NCBI RefSeq assembly: GCF_031143425.1
Contig: NC_090440.1
Coordinates: 335,981,844 to 336,045,843, forward strand
Direction of reading: 5' to 3'
Source: Pleurodeles waltl
Lineage: Eukaryota; Chordata; Amphibia; Caudata; Salamandridae
Length of the DNA: 64,000 nt
Shown here: in pieces, positions 10,262-20,581 of the stretch
Layout: each line of letters opens with the position of its first letter
Numbering within the stretch: the first letter of the stretch is position 1
Program-made: the position numbers and the translations under genes
Notes under the pieces: model-generated
Database searches by the model: none
Seen by the model: only the letters and a program-made list of their open reading frames with translations
What the model was told of the DNA's origin: nothing

Positions 10262-10480
10262 GGTGGTCATTACAACCCTGGTGGTCAGTGTTAAAGCAGC
10301 GGTAAAACCGCCAACAGGCCAGCGGTAAAAAAAATGGAATCACGACCATTGCGGAAACTGCCAACATAGACAGCCACTTTAACACTCCGACCGCCACGGC
10401 GATACAAACAAACACCGTGGCGGTAACCACCAACAGACAGGCGGAGGACAATGTACCGCCCACAATATTACAACAGGCCA
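10262..10480. promoter_or_regulatory. Terminal GGCGGT/ACCGCC cluster, copy 2 left side
   Basis: This is the equivalent of the right end of copy 1, reversed. The terminal repeat is followed by GCGGTAAAACCGCC (about 10,299), ACCGCC and GGCGGT motifs to about 10,460. Confidence 0.65.
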
Positions 10481-11108
10481 ATCCGCCACCTTGTTCCGGG
10501 CCGGATTCACCACAAACAAAAACACGGCGGAAACAGGACTTGGAAGGCAAAACGCTTACCTCTGCACACCCCACGAGGAACCAGGATGCCATGGAACCGG
10601 AACTCCAGATTCTCCCTGCCTTTGTCTTCCTGCTCCTCTACCAGGAGCATGAACGCTGAGTACTGCACCTACGACACAGGGGAGGGGGGAGGGAAAAGAG
10701 AGTGACACACACACGCAACACCCCCACTCACACCCCCAACCTCACCCACTACAACACACACACTAATACATATTGATACATTACATTACACCCCCCCAGA
10801 AGAATGCAAAGACAAAAGGAAATGATTTGAACATTTGTAATCTATTAAAATCCAGTACTCAAAAATATATATACACTACAAACAAATATATACACCAAGA
10901 ATACAAGTCCAGGTATTGCACCATTAAAGTCCGTGGACCACTGGGCCCAAAATGAATGGACGAGGCCCACACTCAATACCCGATCAAAACGGAGAGAACA
11001 CTACAGGGGCATCAGATAAAAATACAACAGGCACCTCAGGGGGAATGGAAGGGGGGCACCTCAGCTGGATGAGTGCACGACGCCAGATCCACGAGGGGGC
11101 TCCATGCC

Positions 11109-11412
11109 AACTGCTGTATCCTGGGGAGTGCAAAGCCACAGTCTCACAAGTCTCTTCAGTGGGTGGGTTGCCCACTGCTTTCTCCTGGGGAGTGCAAAGC
11201 CACAGTCTCACAAGTCTTTTCAGTGGGTAGGTTGCCCACTGCTTTATCCTGGGGAGTGCAAAACCACAGTCTCACAAGTCTTTCCAGTGGGTGGTTTTCC
11301 CACTGCTTTATCCTGGGGAGTGCAAAGCCACAGTCTCACAAGTCTCTCAAGTGGGTGGGTTGCTCACTGCTTTATCCTGGGGAGTGCAAAGCCACAGTCT
11401 CTCAAGTGGATA
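11109..11412. repeat. Palindromic tandem array, copy 2
   Basis: About five units of roughly 60 bp, the reverse-strand counterpart of 7,484-7,780, with CAGTGGG and CCCACTG forming the dyad. They share GGGGAGTGCAAAGCCACAGT. Confidence 0.85.
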
Positions 11413-11419
11413 ACAGTCT

Positions 11420-11790
11420 CCACTGGTTCTGGAGTGGGCTTTGTGCCCAGAGTGCTTCATCCTGCCAAGGACAGAGGTAGTGGATGTCTTTCTCCACTGG
11501 TTCTGGAGGGGGTTTTGTGCCCAGAGTGCTTCATCCTGCCAAGGACAGAGGTAGTGGATGTCTTTCTCCACTGGTTCTAGAGGGGGCTTTATGCCCAGAG
11601 AGCTTCATCCTGCCAAGGACAGAGGTAGCGGATGTCTTTCTCCACTGGTTCTGGAGGGGGCTTTGTGCCCAGAGTGCTTCATCCTGCCAAGGACTCAGGT
11701 AGTGGATGTCTTTCTCCACTGTTTCTAGAGGAGGCTTTGTGCCCAGAGTGCTACAACCTGCTCGTGGCGAACACAGTAGCGTTGGAGCTT
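11420..11790. repeat. 74-bp tandem array, copy 2
   Basis: The phrase CCACTG(G/T)TTCT recurs at 11,420, 11,494, 11,568, 11,642 and 11,716, an exact 74-bp period. Units also share GTGCCCAGAGTGCTTCATCC. Copy 1 has a single unit (about 7,415-7,480) and copy 3 about three diverged ones (51,120-51,320), so the array expanded inside copy 2. Confidence 0.88.
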
Positions 11791-11797
11791 TCTGCGC

Positions 11798-14718
11798 TCA
11801 TTGGCCTGCGGTGCTGTTGGCGGCGGTGTCCTGTGAAGCGGTGCAGGTGCCTGCGGTGTCCTGTGAAGCGGTGCTGGTGGCGGCGGTGTCCTGTGAAGCG
11901 GTGCTGGTGGCGGCGGTGTCCTGTGAAGCGGTGCTGGTGGCGGCGGTGTCCTCGGCAGCGGTGCTGGTGGCGGCGGTGTCCTTGGCAGCGGTGCTGGTGG
12001 CGGCGGTGTCTTGTGAAGCGGGTCTGGTGGAGGTGGTGTCCTGTGAAGTGGTGGTGGTGGTGGCAGCGGTGTCCTTGGCAGCGGTGCTGGGGGTGGCGGT
12101 GTCCTGTGAAGCAGTGCTGGTGGCGGCGGTGTCCTTTGAAGCGGTGCTGGTGGCAGCGGTGTCCTTGGCAGCAGTGCTGGTGGCAGCGGTGTCCTTGGCA
12201 GCAGTACTGGTGGCGGTGGTGTCCTTGGCAGTGGTGCTGGTGGCGGCGGTGTCCTTGGCAGCGGTGCTGGTGGCGGCGGTGTCCTTGGCAACGGTGCTGG
12301 TGGCGGTCTTGTCCGCCGTGCAGGTTTGCAGCGACTTGCCTTTCTTTCTGTGCCCCTTCCCCACCTTGGATGGTGGCGCAGCTGTCTTCCCACTCCCAAC
12401 TGTACTCCTGGGAGAGCCTTTGTTGCCAGATGTGTTGCCTTTCTCCCACCGGGCAGTGGCCAACTTTTTATGCTTCTGAGGTGGGGGACTGTCTGTGGTC
12501 TGGCTCCTTGGCACACTGGCTGCCCTGCTGCTTGGCGCACTCCAGAAGCCAGTTACTGTGGCACCACTCTTCCCGCTGATGTGGTGGCTGAGGTGCTGGG
12601 TTGGGACCTGGAAAGGCAGGCTATAGGGGCGGAAGGTGAGGGGAAGAGGTCAAGGTTGGAGAGGAAAAGTTTTTTGGTCACACTGGGATGGGTAGATGGA
12701 GAGGGTTTGGGAGTGGAGGAAGAGGTAGTGGTTGGGGGAGGTGTACGTTTGCTGACTTTGGGTGAAGGTACATGGGCTGGAGGCTGTCGTGAGGTGGATG
12801 GCTGTTAGGTGGGTGTGTGCCTGCGTTTGTATACCTTGGGAGATGGGCTCACAGACACACTGGGAGAGGACACAGGGGATGTGTGAATGGTAGTGGGCGT
12901 GGTGAGTGCACATGAGCGGGGTGTGGTGATGGGTGTGCTGGTGATGGACGTAGTGGCTGAAGATGTACTGTGTGCAGGTGTGAGTGGAGATGAGACAGGG
13001 AGGGAGGAGGGAGACCAGGAGGGGGACACAGTGGAGGCAGTGGATGTTGGTATGTGTGCATGGGTATGATGCTTGTGTGAGTGCCTGTGGGATGTGTGGT
13101 GCTTATGTTTGCCAGAGCTTCCCTTGTGTGTTGAGGTGTGTGCATGCTGGTCTGATGGTGTGCTTGGGATAGGCTGAGGTACAGGGGATTTGGTCTGGGT
13201 GGAGGAAGTTGGAGAGGGAGGCTGGACACAGGGACAATGGCTGCCATCAGTGCTGAGGCCAGAGTCTGAAAAGCTTGCTGTTGGGCTGCCTGACCAGAAT
13301 GAATGCCCTCCAGGTATTCATTGGTCTGTTGCAACTGCCTCTCTACACCCTGGATGGCATTCAAAATGGTAGGCTGCCCTACAGTGAGGGATCTGAGGAG
13401 GTCAATGGCCTCCTCACTGAGGGCAGCAGGGCTGACAGGGGCAGGGGCTGAGGTGCCTGTGGTAAAGGAGACGCCCACCCTCCTGGTTGAGCGTCCACGG
13501 GGCACACCCTGAGGGGCTGCCGGGAGGGCTGTGCTGGTAGGGGGGGTGGCGGCTGTACCTGTAGATGCAGGGGGCAAAGAGGGGCCGCCACTGCAAGGGA
13601 GCTCCCATCAGAGGAGGAGTCCGTGTCTCTGGTCTCAGCTCCTGTCCCCGCCGTGGAGCTCCCCTCGCCCTCCGTCCCACTGGTGGCTTCAGATTCCATT
13701 GTGTTGCCCTCTAGGGCCATGTGGATTTCAGCTCCCTCCAGCTCCGGTGGCAAAGCTCCTCCGCCTGATGTTGCTAATACACACAAGAACAGGAAGACCA
13801 CAAAAATGGGGGGGGAAGACAGAAGAAAGACATGTTCAGTGCATGCAATACCGCTACCGTCGGCAGACAGTACAGACACAGAAGCCCCCTGCACTACGCC
13901 GTGCACTTTGAGTACCCTAATTAATCACAGGGACATGGGTTACAAGGCCTATGCACAATTGCTGCACAGATGGAAGACACAGGAGCCTGACTAGGTGTAG
14001 TTGCCTCTGAACACAGGTGGGGGTGCCACATGGCCTGCCTTACGAAGGGACCTTGCCTACTAAACACACCCTCGCCTAGGGCAACCCACAGCCCACCTCC
14101 CCAACCCAGACACCTCAAATGCACGCTGAATCAGCTGAATGAGAGTGTACTCACCCCCTTGTGGCTGCTGTGATGCCCTCAAGTGCCCATCCACCGCCAG
14201 GATCCGGAACATCAGGGGGGGCATGGTGCGACGGGCACCCCTCCATCTTTGGGAAACCATCCCCAGCTGGGCCACTGCCGTCTTCTTGCTCCAGCAGCGA
14301 ATGTCCTCCCATCTTTTACGGCAGTGGGTGCTCCGTCTGTGGTGGACCCCCAGGTTCCGGACTTCCTTGGCGATGACACCAAATATCCTTTTTCTGGTGG
14401 GCGCTGACCTACAGGAATAGTACAGGGGAAAAGGAGAAGATATAACTGTCTGCACCGTCACAGTCATTGGCCCGCATCCCTACCCTTGCCATGACGCACA
14501 TCCACCCACTGTTGTTTCATGCATGCCTCCTTCTCCCCCCCTATCTTCCCTCCACACCACTCCACACAGGCATTGCCCATACAGCAAGCCCACAGTGTAC
14601 TTACCTGTTTGTCTGGAGGACCGTAGTGTAGCGTGTACTGGGGTAGGACCCTATCCACTAGTTTCACCAACTCCTCTGTGCTGAAGGCAGGGGCTCTTTC
14701 CCCAGACACATGAGCCAT
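11798..14718 (-). pseudogene. Harbinger gene B: Myb/SANT-like protein, copy 2
   Basis: Exon 1 is 14,718-14,605 (MAHVSGERAPAFSTEELVKL), with a good donor CAG/GTAAGT. Exon 2 is 14,408-14,155 after a CTGTAG acceptor; it encodes KEVRNLGVHHRRSTHCRKRW, the Trp/Arg-rich Myb-like helices. Exon 3 starts at 13,773 and runs through a Ser/Asp-rich region, AIDLLRSLTVGQPTILNAIQ, a Pro/Ser/Thr/His linker and about 16 repeats of KDTAATSTAA type to a TGA at 11,798. This copy keeps the splice sites that copy 1 has lost. Frame changes around 12,500-13,600 break exon 3. Repetitive, basic and low-complexity tails suggest a disordered C-terminus; its role is unknown. Confidence 0.78.
11816..12310. repeat. 30-bp coding minisatellite, copy 2
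   Basis: About 16 units of GTGCTGGTGGCGGCGGTGTC-type sequence, strictly 30 bp long. On the minus strand they encode the 10-residue repeat of gene B. The long frames seen on both strands here are by-products of the period. Confidence 0.9.
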
Positions 14719-14799
14719 TGTCTCTTCCAGACTGAGGTCACGGCAGCACTTGCAGTGTAGGTCCTCTCCTGTCGAAGATCAGGTATCAAGTGAGTGAAC

Positions 14800-14877
14800 A
14801 GAGAGAAAATGGCGGTCCAGTCCACGGCGGTGCGTACCGTCACCGCTGGTGTACATCGCCATTGGCTCCTGGGACCC
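14800..14877. promoter_or_regulatory. Central divergent promoter of copy 2, gene B side
   Basis: Right of the gene B start, with GGCGGT, ACCGTCACCGC and an ATTGG (reverse CCAAT) box. The hAT-like element interrupts it inside the GGGACCC palindrome. The other half continues at 17,178. Confidence 0.5.
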
Positions 14878-17177
14878 CAGGGATGTGGAATTCCTATCGC
14901 CCGACGCCCAGGACATCTTGTTTGGGGTCAAGGGCAACACGTTTTTATGTTTACTTTGTCCTTGGGACAAGTAGGCCCAACCCTCTGCAGCACAAACCCT
15001 TTGGCTGCCTGTTTACAGAGAGTGGAACTCTCTGCAGTTGAGGTAATGTGTTTCCAAAAGAGAATGCTATTCAAACTTGTATTTATGGTTCATTATTTGA
15101 AAGCCTTCATTATTAGGGTGAGTGCTGTAAATAAATGTTTTAAGGTCACACTTCACTACTGACGTTGGTTTCAGTACAAAAAAAAAAAACGTGTATACAC
15201 ATGTTTGAAAAGTTTAGGCTATAAGGCTAAGTATAATGCTCACAGAATGCTCTCTGAATAGATGCAAAGGAAGTGTCATTTAGTCAAATGTGTTGATGCA
15301 TGCTAGTATTTCCCAAAAATATTTCTAATGGAAAATCAGTGTAACCATTTTCAAAACGAATATGGGAAGCATGAAAATAAACAAACACTAACAAAGCCAA
15401 CTGGTCTGACATATTTTTATAAGTCTTTTAGTTTCATCAATGCGTGTCTTGTTTTGACATGGCTTTTGTAACACTTTATTGTTGTGGGAGCTACCAGGCC
15501 CTCAACATTGTAACAAACACTGGCAAAAAAAAACCAAAAGGTTTTTGAACTCTAAAAGCACACGTTGCCACCAGTGGCATAACAAAGGCCCCGCAGCCGC
15601 CCTCCAGGGGGCCCCTTCAGCACAGCACCTGCCCTGAGTGAGTCTGGAGAGGGGGCTCCTCCATGTTCTTTGCAAAGGGGCACCCTCCAGTTTTGTTACG
15701 TCACAGATGGCCACTGTAGTTCCTGACACTGAACAAAACTACTTTGTGTGCCAATATGCGCCTTGTGGAAGAGCAGAATGCGATCACTCACAGTAAAGCC
15801 AGCCAAAAGAGAGAGAAATAGAAGTTTAATAAAAACAAAATGTATTTGTTAACACCAGACCTAATTAGGGACCAAGACCCACATGTAGGTAGCTTTTTGC
15901 ATGTCGCAAACAGCGACTTTCGCTGTTTGCGACGTGCAAAAAGCACATTGCGATGCACAAACCCAGTTTTGCGATTCAGTAACTTGGTTACCGAATCGCA
16001 AAACGGGTTTGCGACTCGCAATTAGGAAGGGGTGTTGCCTTCCTAATTTGACTCGCAGTGCAATGTAGGATTGTTTTGTGACCGCGAACGGGGGCGCAAA
16101 CCAATCGCAGTTTGCACCTATTTCAAATGGGTGCTAACACTTTCGCAAAAGGGAAGGGGTCCCCACGGGACCCCTTCCCCATTGTGAATGTCACTGTAAA
16201 CATTTTTTCAGAGCAGGCAGTGGTCCTGTGGACCAAGGCCTGTTCTGAAAAATTTAAACAAAAACGTTTCATTTTTCGTTTTTGTAATGCATCTCGTTTT
16301 CCTTTAAGGAAGCAGTCACAGACATGGTGGTCTGCTGTCTCCAGCAGGCCACCATCCCTGTGAGGGCCGCTATTCGCAAGGGGGTCGCAAATTGCGACCC
16401 ACCTCATGATTATTCACTAGGTGGGCATTTGCAAATCCCTTGCGAATCATAGATGGTGTCAGGGACACTATCCTACATTCGGATTTGCGACTCGCAAATT
16501 GCGAGTCGCTCTGACTCGCAATTTGCGGGTCGCAAATCTGAACCTACCTACACGTGGCCCCAAATTCTTAAAGAAAGTCACAAAAGTGCACCCCTGGTAT
16601 ATGTCGTATCCCTATAAAATATTTGTGAACTGTATTTTAGCATGGGTAAAAAAGTGTAGATTTGCTCATGTGAAAATCTATTGGGCATTTGCAAGTTCAT
16701 TTTCCCTCCGGCTACTTTCTTCCCATCCCTGGAAGAAGTTCTAATTCTGCCATTGTCAGGAGTAAATGTCCAACCTTTCTTATTATGGGAAAATATTAGA
16801 GAGAAGCTGGTGAAAATCTTTAAAACATGCAGGTTAGTAGGTTTGCAGACTCAAAGGCATTCCAGCCCTGGAACTATTGCTTACTGCTTCCTCCAGCCCC
16901 AGTATGCAGATCTGCAGAAAGGTGGCAAAATAAGGAAATTGCTACAGTGGGGATTGAAGCTGCAAGTATTCAAGCCCTACTATGGTAGTAGCCCTGGTAT
17001 AATCAGAGAGGCTATTATCAGAGTTCCTACATAATGAGATTGCTGCCATAATTTGTCGCCACACTACATGGCACCAAAGGGACAAGTAGATCTTTTTACA
17101 GGACAAGTAGACAAGTAGATTTGAGAAGCAACCTGTCCCCTGGACAAGTAGATATTTTAATAAATTCCACACCCCTG
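14878..17177. mobile_element. hAT-like non-autonomous DNA transposon
   Basis: Terminal inverted repeats CAGGGATGTGGAATT (left) and CAGGGGTGTGGAATT (reverse complement of the right end), flanked by GACCC (14,873-14,877 and 17,178-17,182). CAGGG-type ends fit the hAT superfamily; a 5-bp duplication is shorter than the usual 8 but is known in some hAT groups. GGACAAGTAG and close forms repeat near both ends (about 14,965 and 17,080-17,155). There is no transposase frame, so it is non-autonomous. Restoring the site rebuilds the promoter palindrome seen in copies 1 and 4. Confidence 0.75.
15868..16561. mobile_element. MITE-like hairpin-rich unit inside the hAT-like element
   Basis: About 694 bp bounded by inverted ends containing CACATGTAGGTAG (left) and CTACCTACACGTG (right), with GGG and CCC outermost. 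It holds a perfect 14-bp stem with a 3-nt loop (15,903-15,933) and a near-perfect 27-bp stem (about 16,481-16,540), both built from GCGACTCGCAAA-type motifs. It has no coding frame. No clear duplication could be fixed, so it may instead be an internal part of the hAT-like element. Confidence 0.5.
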
Positions 17178-17291
17178 GACCCATAGGGTCCAATGTTAAC
17201 CAATGCAGGATTGCGCCGCCGTCTTCGACCACCTACGGCAACGATGTACAACGCCAGCGCAGTTACCTCATATCCCCTTGTTCTGCATTAC
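17178..17291. promoter_or_regulatory. Central divergent promoter of copy 2, transposase side
   Basis: GGACCCATAGGGTCC, two CCAAT boxes (CCAATGTTAACCAATG at about 17,191), GCCGCC and a TTACAG acceptor at the end. It matches the complement of copy 1 at 4,290-4,410. The LTR element inserted exactly at the acceptor (AGGTC duplication). Confidence 0.5.
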
Positions 17292-17296
17292 AGGTC

Positions 17297-18612
17297 TGTC
17301 ACGGTTTCGGGCGGGTCTGATCAGGACTTTGGTTGGGACACCCCTTGAGGTCACCGAATATCCTAAAGAGGTAGTACACTGGGGCAGAGGAGCAGCTAAA
17401 GGCATACACGGAAAGGGCAGCTATGGATAGGCACAGGAAACAGGAAAGTAAAAGCAGAGCAACCCTTGTGTGAACAAACAGGAAACGGATTACCAGTGGA
17501 CAAACATGCTGGGGTTGTACACAGAGTAAGGCGCAGAACCTCCCACAGTGACAGGGAATCTCAATGCCTCTGTGCAGTTTGCTCTTACAGATAGTCACCC
17601 TGCCAGCCCCATAGAAAGGAGGCAGCAGAAGTGATTCTGTCTCTGGACCCTAGAGCACAAACAAGGATAGTACTTACATACACAGGACACGCTCTTGTGG
17701 GTCCAGCTCGAAACACAGTGGCGATTCCTGAGAAAACAGCAATAGCACACTGTCACTGTTAGGCACGAAATACAACGTATAACACTGGACAAGGATGGGG
17801 GCTGGAATTGCCTCCTGGAAACCAGGAGCCAACCCCAGTACACAGGAGGACACGTATACACTGGTGAAGACTGATAGAACAGGGCGCAAACTTCGGGCTG
17901 GGACAGACAGAGACAGGACTGGGAAACTGAGAACAGGCTCTGGCTGGAACAGGCAAGGACAGGACTGGAATACAGGGAGTAGGAAATGAGCAGTAAACAG
18001 GACTGGGAAACAGAGAGAAGGTTCAGGCTGCAACAAGACAGGAGCAGGGCAGAGAAACAGGGAGCAGGCTTTGGAAGAAACAAACAGGTACAACGCTAAG
18101 AAATAGGGAGCAGACTCTGGCTGGAACAATCAGGAGCAGGGCAGAGAAACAGGAAACAGGATCAGGCTGGAACAGAAGAGGAACAAAACTGGAACACCAT
18201 CCGACAAGGGGTCTGTAACACAAAGGAATTGAAGTCCGATGCACGAAGGGGAGCTTGAGGAAATGGCTGCTTATAAGCAGTTCCAAGCTGGGCTGCACAG
18301 GAGAGGTTTCAGGTGTGTGTGGTTTCGGACACTTGCAAGTCCTGGAGGACAGAATCCAGTGAAAAGGAGCAACTGGACTTCTCCCATTGAAAACAATGGG
18401 AAACAGAATCCAGGTTTTCCTGACTACCAAGCTGTGCATTATGGGATTTGCAGTCCCAAGAAGCAAATGTAGTCCTACACAAGTGTACCATGGAGAAAAG
18501 AGAAACAAACAGGAGTCAACAAGGGACTCTAGATAGGTGTTCAAGGTTATTCCCAGACTTCTGACAGTCCCCTTACAGCGCCCCCTGGAAATGGGACGAC
18601 CGAGTCGTAACA
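17297..18612 (-). repeat. LTR of the young element (3' LTR in sense)
   Basis: A 1,316-bp LTR. It contains degenerate tandem units of about 44 bp (GGCTGGAACAGGCAAGGACA-like) over about 17,890-18,180, whose copy number differs between the two LTRs. No TATA box was identified with confidence. Confidence 0.88.
18434..18455 (-). promoter_or_regulatory. ZNF143/THAP11-type motif in LTR
   Basis: On the minus strand GACTGCAAATCCCATAATGC resembles the ZNF143/THAP11 motif (ACTACAATTCCCAGAATGC). A matching copy lies in the other LTR at 22,763-22,784. It is in the sense direction of the element. Confidence 0.45.
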
Positions 18613-18631
18613 GTATACCCCCTCCCACCAG
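18613..18631 (-). other. Polypurine tract of the young LTR element
   Basis: The minus strand reads GGTGGGAGGGGGTATAC immediately upstream of the LTR start TGTTACGAC. This fixes orientation. Confidence 0.65.
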
Positions 18632-18706
18632 TCTGCTCAAGAAGAGAAGGCGATCCTTTGGCTGAAAAAAGTTGAAGAGGAAAAGCCACAGCAAGAAAAT
18701 CCAACA

Positions 18707-20566
18707 CTAACCTTGGTTGATGAGTTTACAGTCCTGCCATAGGTGAATATTCCAATGAGTAAAGCATGTATTAATACCCATATGGGCTCTGATGTCTTTC
18801 CTCTTTATTGTTCGATTGATACGGGAGGAGTGCATGGAGTTGGTTTCTGGTGAAGTGGATTCAGGAGCAAGGAGATCTGGAATGGCATTATGAGCAGTAT
18901 TCTTTAGGACATTAGTTCCCTGTTCAGTACTGTCTTCTTTGGAGGAGATAATTGGCGTATTAGTAACTGTAAGGTCTATAACTCCTTCCGACAAGCAGGA
19001 TATGTCTGTTTCTGCAGCAGTATTTGCATTGATTGTGGTCTGAGGCTTGCAAAGCATAGAGACTGGGGAGACATTGGTAACTGGTGGTCTCAAGGTAAAC
19101 ATGTAAAAGTCAGAATTTTCTTTAGTTTTGGATGACTTCGGAGTATCAATCACAGGATCAACAAGAGTTTTTAAGTCTTTAGAAACTGGATTAACATCTG
19201 AAAATGTAGAAGTTCCACAAGCTAATTCTTTAGGGTGATCTTCAGACAAGACTGAGATTTCATCATTGCAAGTGCTCTGTGGTGTATTCATGGTATCAGA
19301 AATGGTTTCTTTGCAAAGTGTTTCTACTACAGGTAGTTGATCTTCAACTCTGTTAACACTGAAAGGTTGTTCTTTGGAAAGAAATGGAACCGGAGTCTCT
19401 TCAGAAATCACCTTTACATTGGTATCTACATTTTCAGCTCTTGCCTTTGAATTGATGATGGTTTCTTGCAATAAAACACTAAGAACAGTACTTATCATCA
19501 GATCTTCGAATACAAGATTCAAATTCAAGTCTTTAGTTTTAGTGGGAAATATTACATCTTTCAGCACTTGAGCTTCGGTTTCAGATTGCTGGTTTTCAGG
19601 AGTCTTTAGTTTCAGGGACACAGCAGGTGACGTTGGTGTGGCTGATTTTACATCAAGATCAGATACCGGTAGCTCAGAGATCTGTTCTTCACTAATTGTG
19701 GAGCTGGAAACAGGATACACATTGACAGGGATCAGCAGGTCAGGATCAGTGGTTGAGGCTGCAACTGTGTCCAGTTCTAGGAGAAGGATCTCATTTCTTA
19801 TGACAGGCTGTTTAATTTCAGATTGATGGCTTTCTTCCTTGTCTGAAATCTCCACGGTTTGCTTTGACACCCAAGAGATTTTTAAACTTTCTGAGAAGTC
19901 CATTACATTCTTAGTAATTGCAGGTATTTCTTCACGGTCAGAAAATTCCATTAGTTCTCTTGAAACAGGAACTGTCTCTTCATTATCTGAAAATTCTATG
20001 ATATTGTTTGAAAGAGCAGGGGTATCCCCACAATCTGAAAATTCTGGTGTGTGCGCCATTTGAACAGCACTATCTGCAGGTTTGTTCACGGCAAGGCAGG
20101 AACCACTGTCATCACTAGATTCAGATTCTTCAACACTGTTGCACAACTTGCCATTAATCTCCAGTAAAGTCATATCTTGGTTTCTTAAGGTGCAGCTATT
20201 GGAGTCTGCATCAGAACTCTCTTCTTCCTTTGGCTTTATTTGTTCTGATAGAGGGGCAGAGACACTTCCGTCTGAAGACTCTGATCCATCCTTTGAATCA
20301 AGAGGTGTCAAATCTCTCAGAGATGTCAGAGATTCAGTCAACTGCACAGGGATATTCTCTGGAAAACTACAAGCTGAGAGAGAGTCTGAAGAAGAGGCTG
20401 ATATATTTATAACTGGAGCTGTCTTTTGACTGTCATTAATAGAAGGGACAATCTGCTCTATAGAAGTCTTTGGAGAGGCACACAAAGTAGCATACTGTTC
20501 TTTAAGCCAAAGCTGGTGATCATTTTCTTTTTTCAAGTTTACAAATTGCCATGCAGTAGTTTCCAT
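18707..20566 (-). CDS. 619-residue Ser/Glu-rich protein of unknown function in the LTR element
   Basis: An uninterrupted 619-codon frame starting METTAWQFVNLKKENDHQLW. I do not recognise the protein. The N-terminus looks helical (KKENDHQLWLKEQ); the rest is rich in Ser, Glu, Asp and Thr and probably disordered. Five 16-residue units lie at residues 175-250, beginning EFSD at 175, 191 and 207, DFSE at 223 and EISD at 239. There are no retroviral motifs and no membrane segment or signal peptide. The start ATG is in the same frame as the upstream 238-codon frame, separated by one TAA and five codons, so the two may be one ancestral gene. It ends 94 bp before the LTR. Possibilities are a captured host coding sequence or a highly diverged gag. 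Confidence 0.6.
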   Translation of the reverse strand: METTAWQFVNLKKENDHQLWLKEQYATLCASPKTSIEQIVPSINDSQKTAPVINISASSSDSLSACSFPENIPVQLTESLTSLRDLTPLDSKDGSESSDGSVSAPLSEQIKPKEEESSDADSNSCTLRNQDMTLLEINGKLCNSVEESESSDDSGSCLAVNKPADSAVQMAHTPEFSDCGDTPALSNNIIEFSDNEETVPVSRELMEFSDREEIPAITKNVMDFSESLKISWVSKQTVEISDKEESHQSEIKQPVIRNEILLLELDTVAASTTDPDLLIPVNVYPVSSSTISEEQISELPVSDLDVKSATPTSPAVSLKLKTPENQQSETEAQVLKDVIFPTKTKDLNLNLVFEDLMISTVLSVLLQETIINSKARAENVDTNVKVISEETPVPFLSKEQPFSVNRVEDQLPVVETLCKETISDTMNTPQSTCNDEISVLSEDHPKELACGTSTFSDVNPVSKDLKTLVDPVIDTPKSSKTKENSDFYMFTLRPPVTNVSPVSMLCKPQTTINANTAAETDISCLSEGVIDLTVTNTPIISSKEDSTEQGTNVLKNTAHNAIPDLLAPESTSPETNSMHSSRINRTIKRKDIRAHMGINTCFTHWNIHLWQDCKLINQG

Positions 20567-20581
20567 CAGCTGCTCTGTTAC

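Noticed and set aside
11632..12579. 315-codon and 257-codon plus-strand frames over the 30-bp array
   Set aside because: By-products of the minisatellite; gene B reads on the minus strand with matching exon structure in copies 1 and 4.
18023..18694. 223-codon minus-strand frame in the left LTR, and its twin near 22,352-22,942
   Set aside because: Leu/Pro/Cys-rich translation of the LTR tandem units; no family resemblance, and it crosses the LTR boundary.
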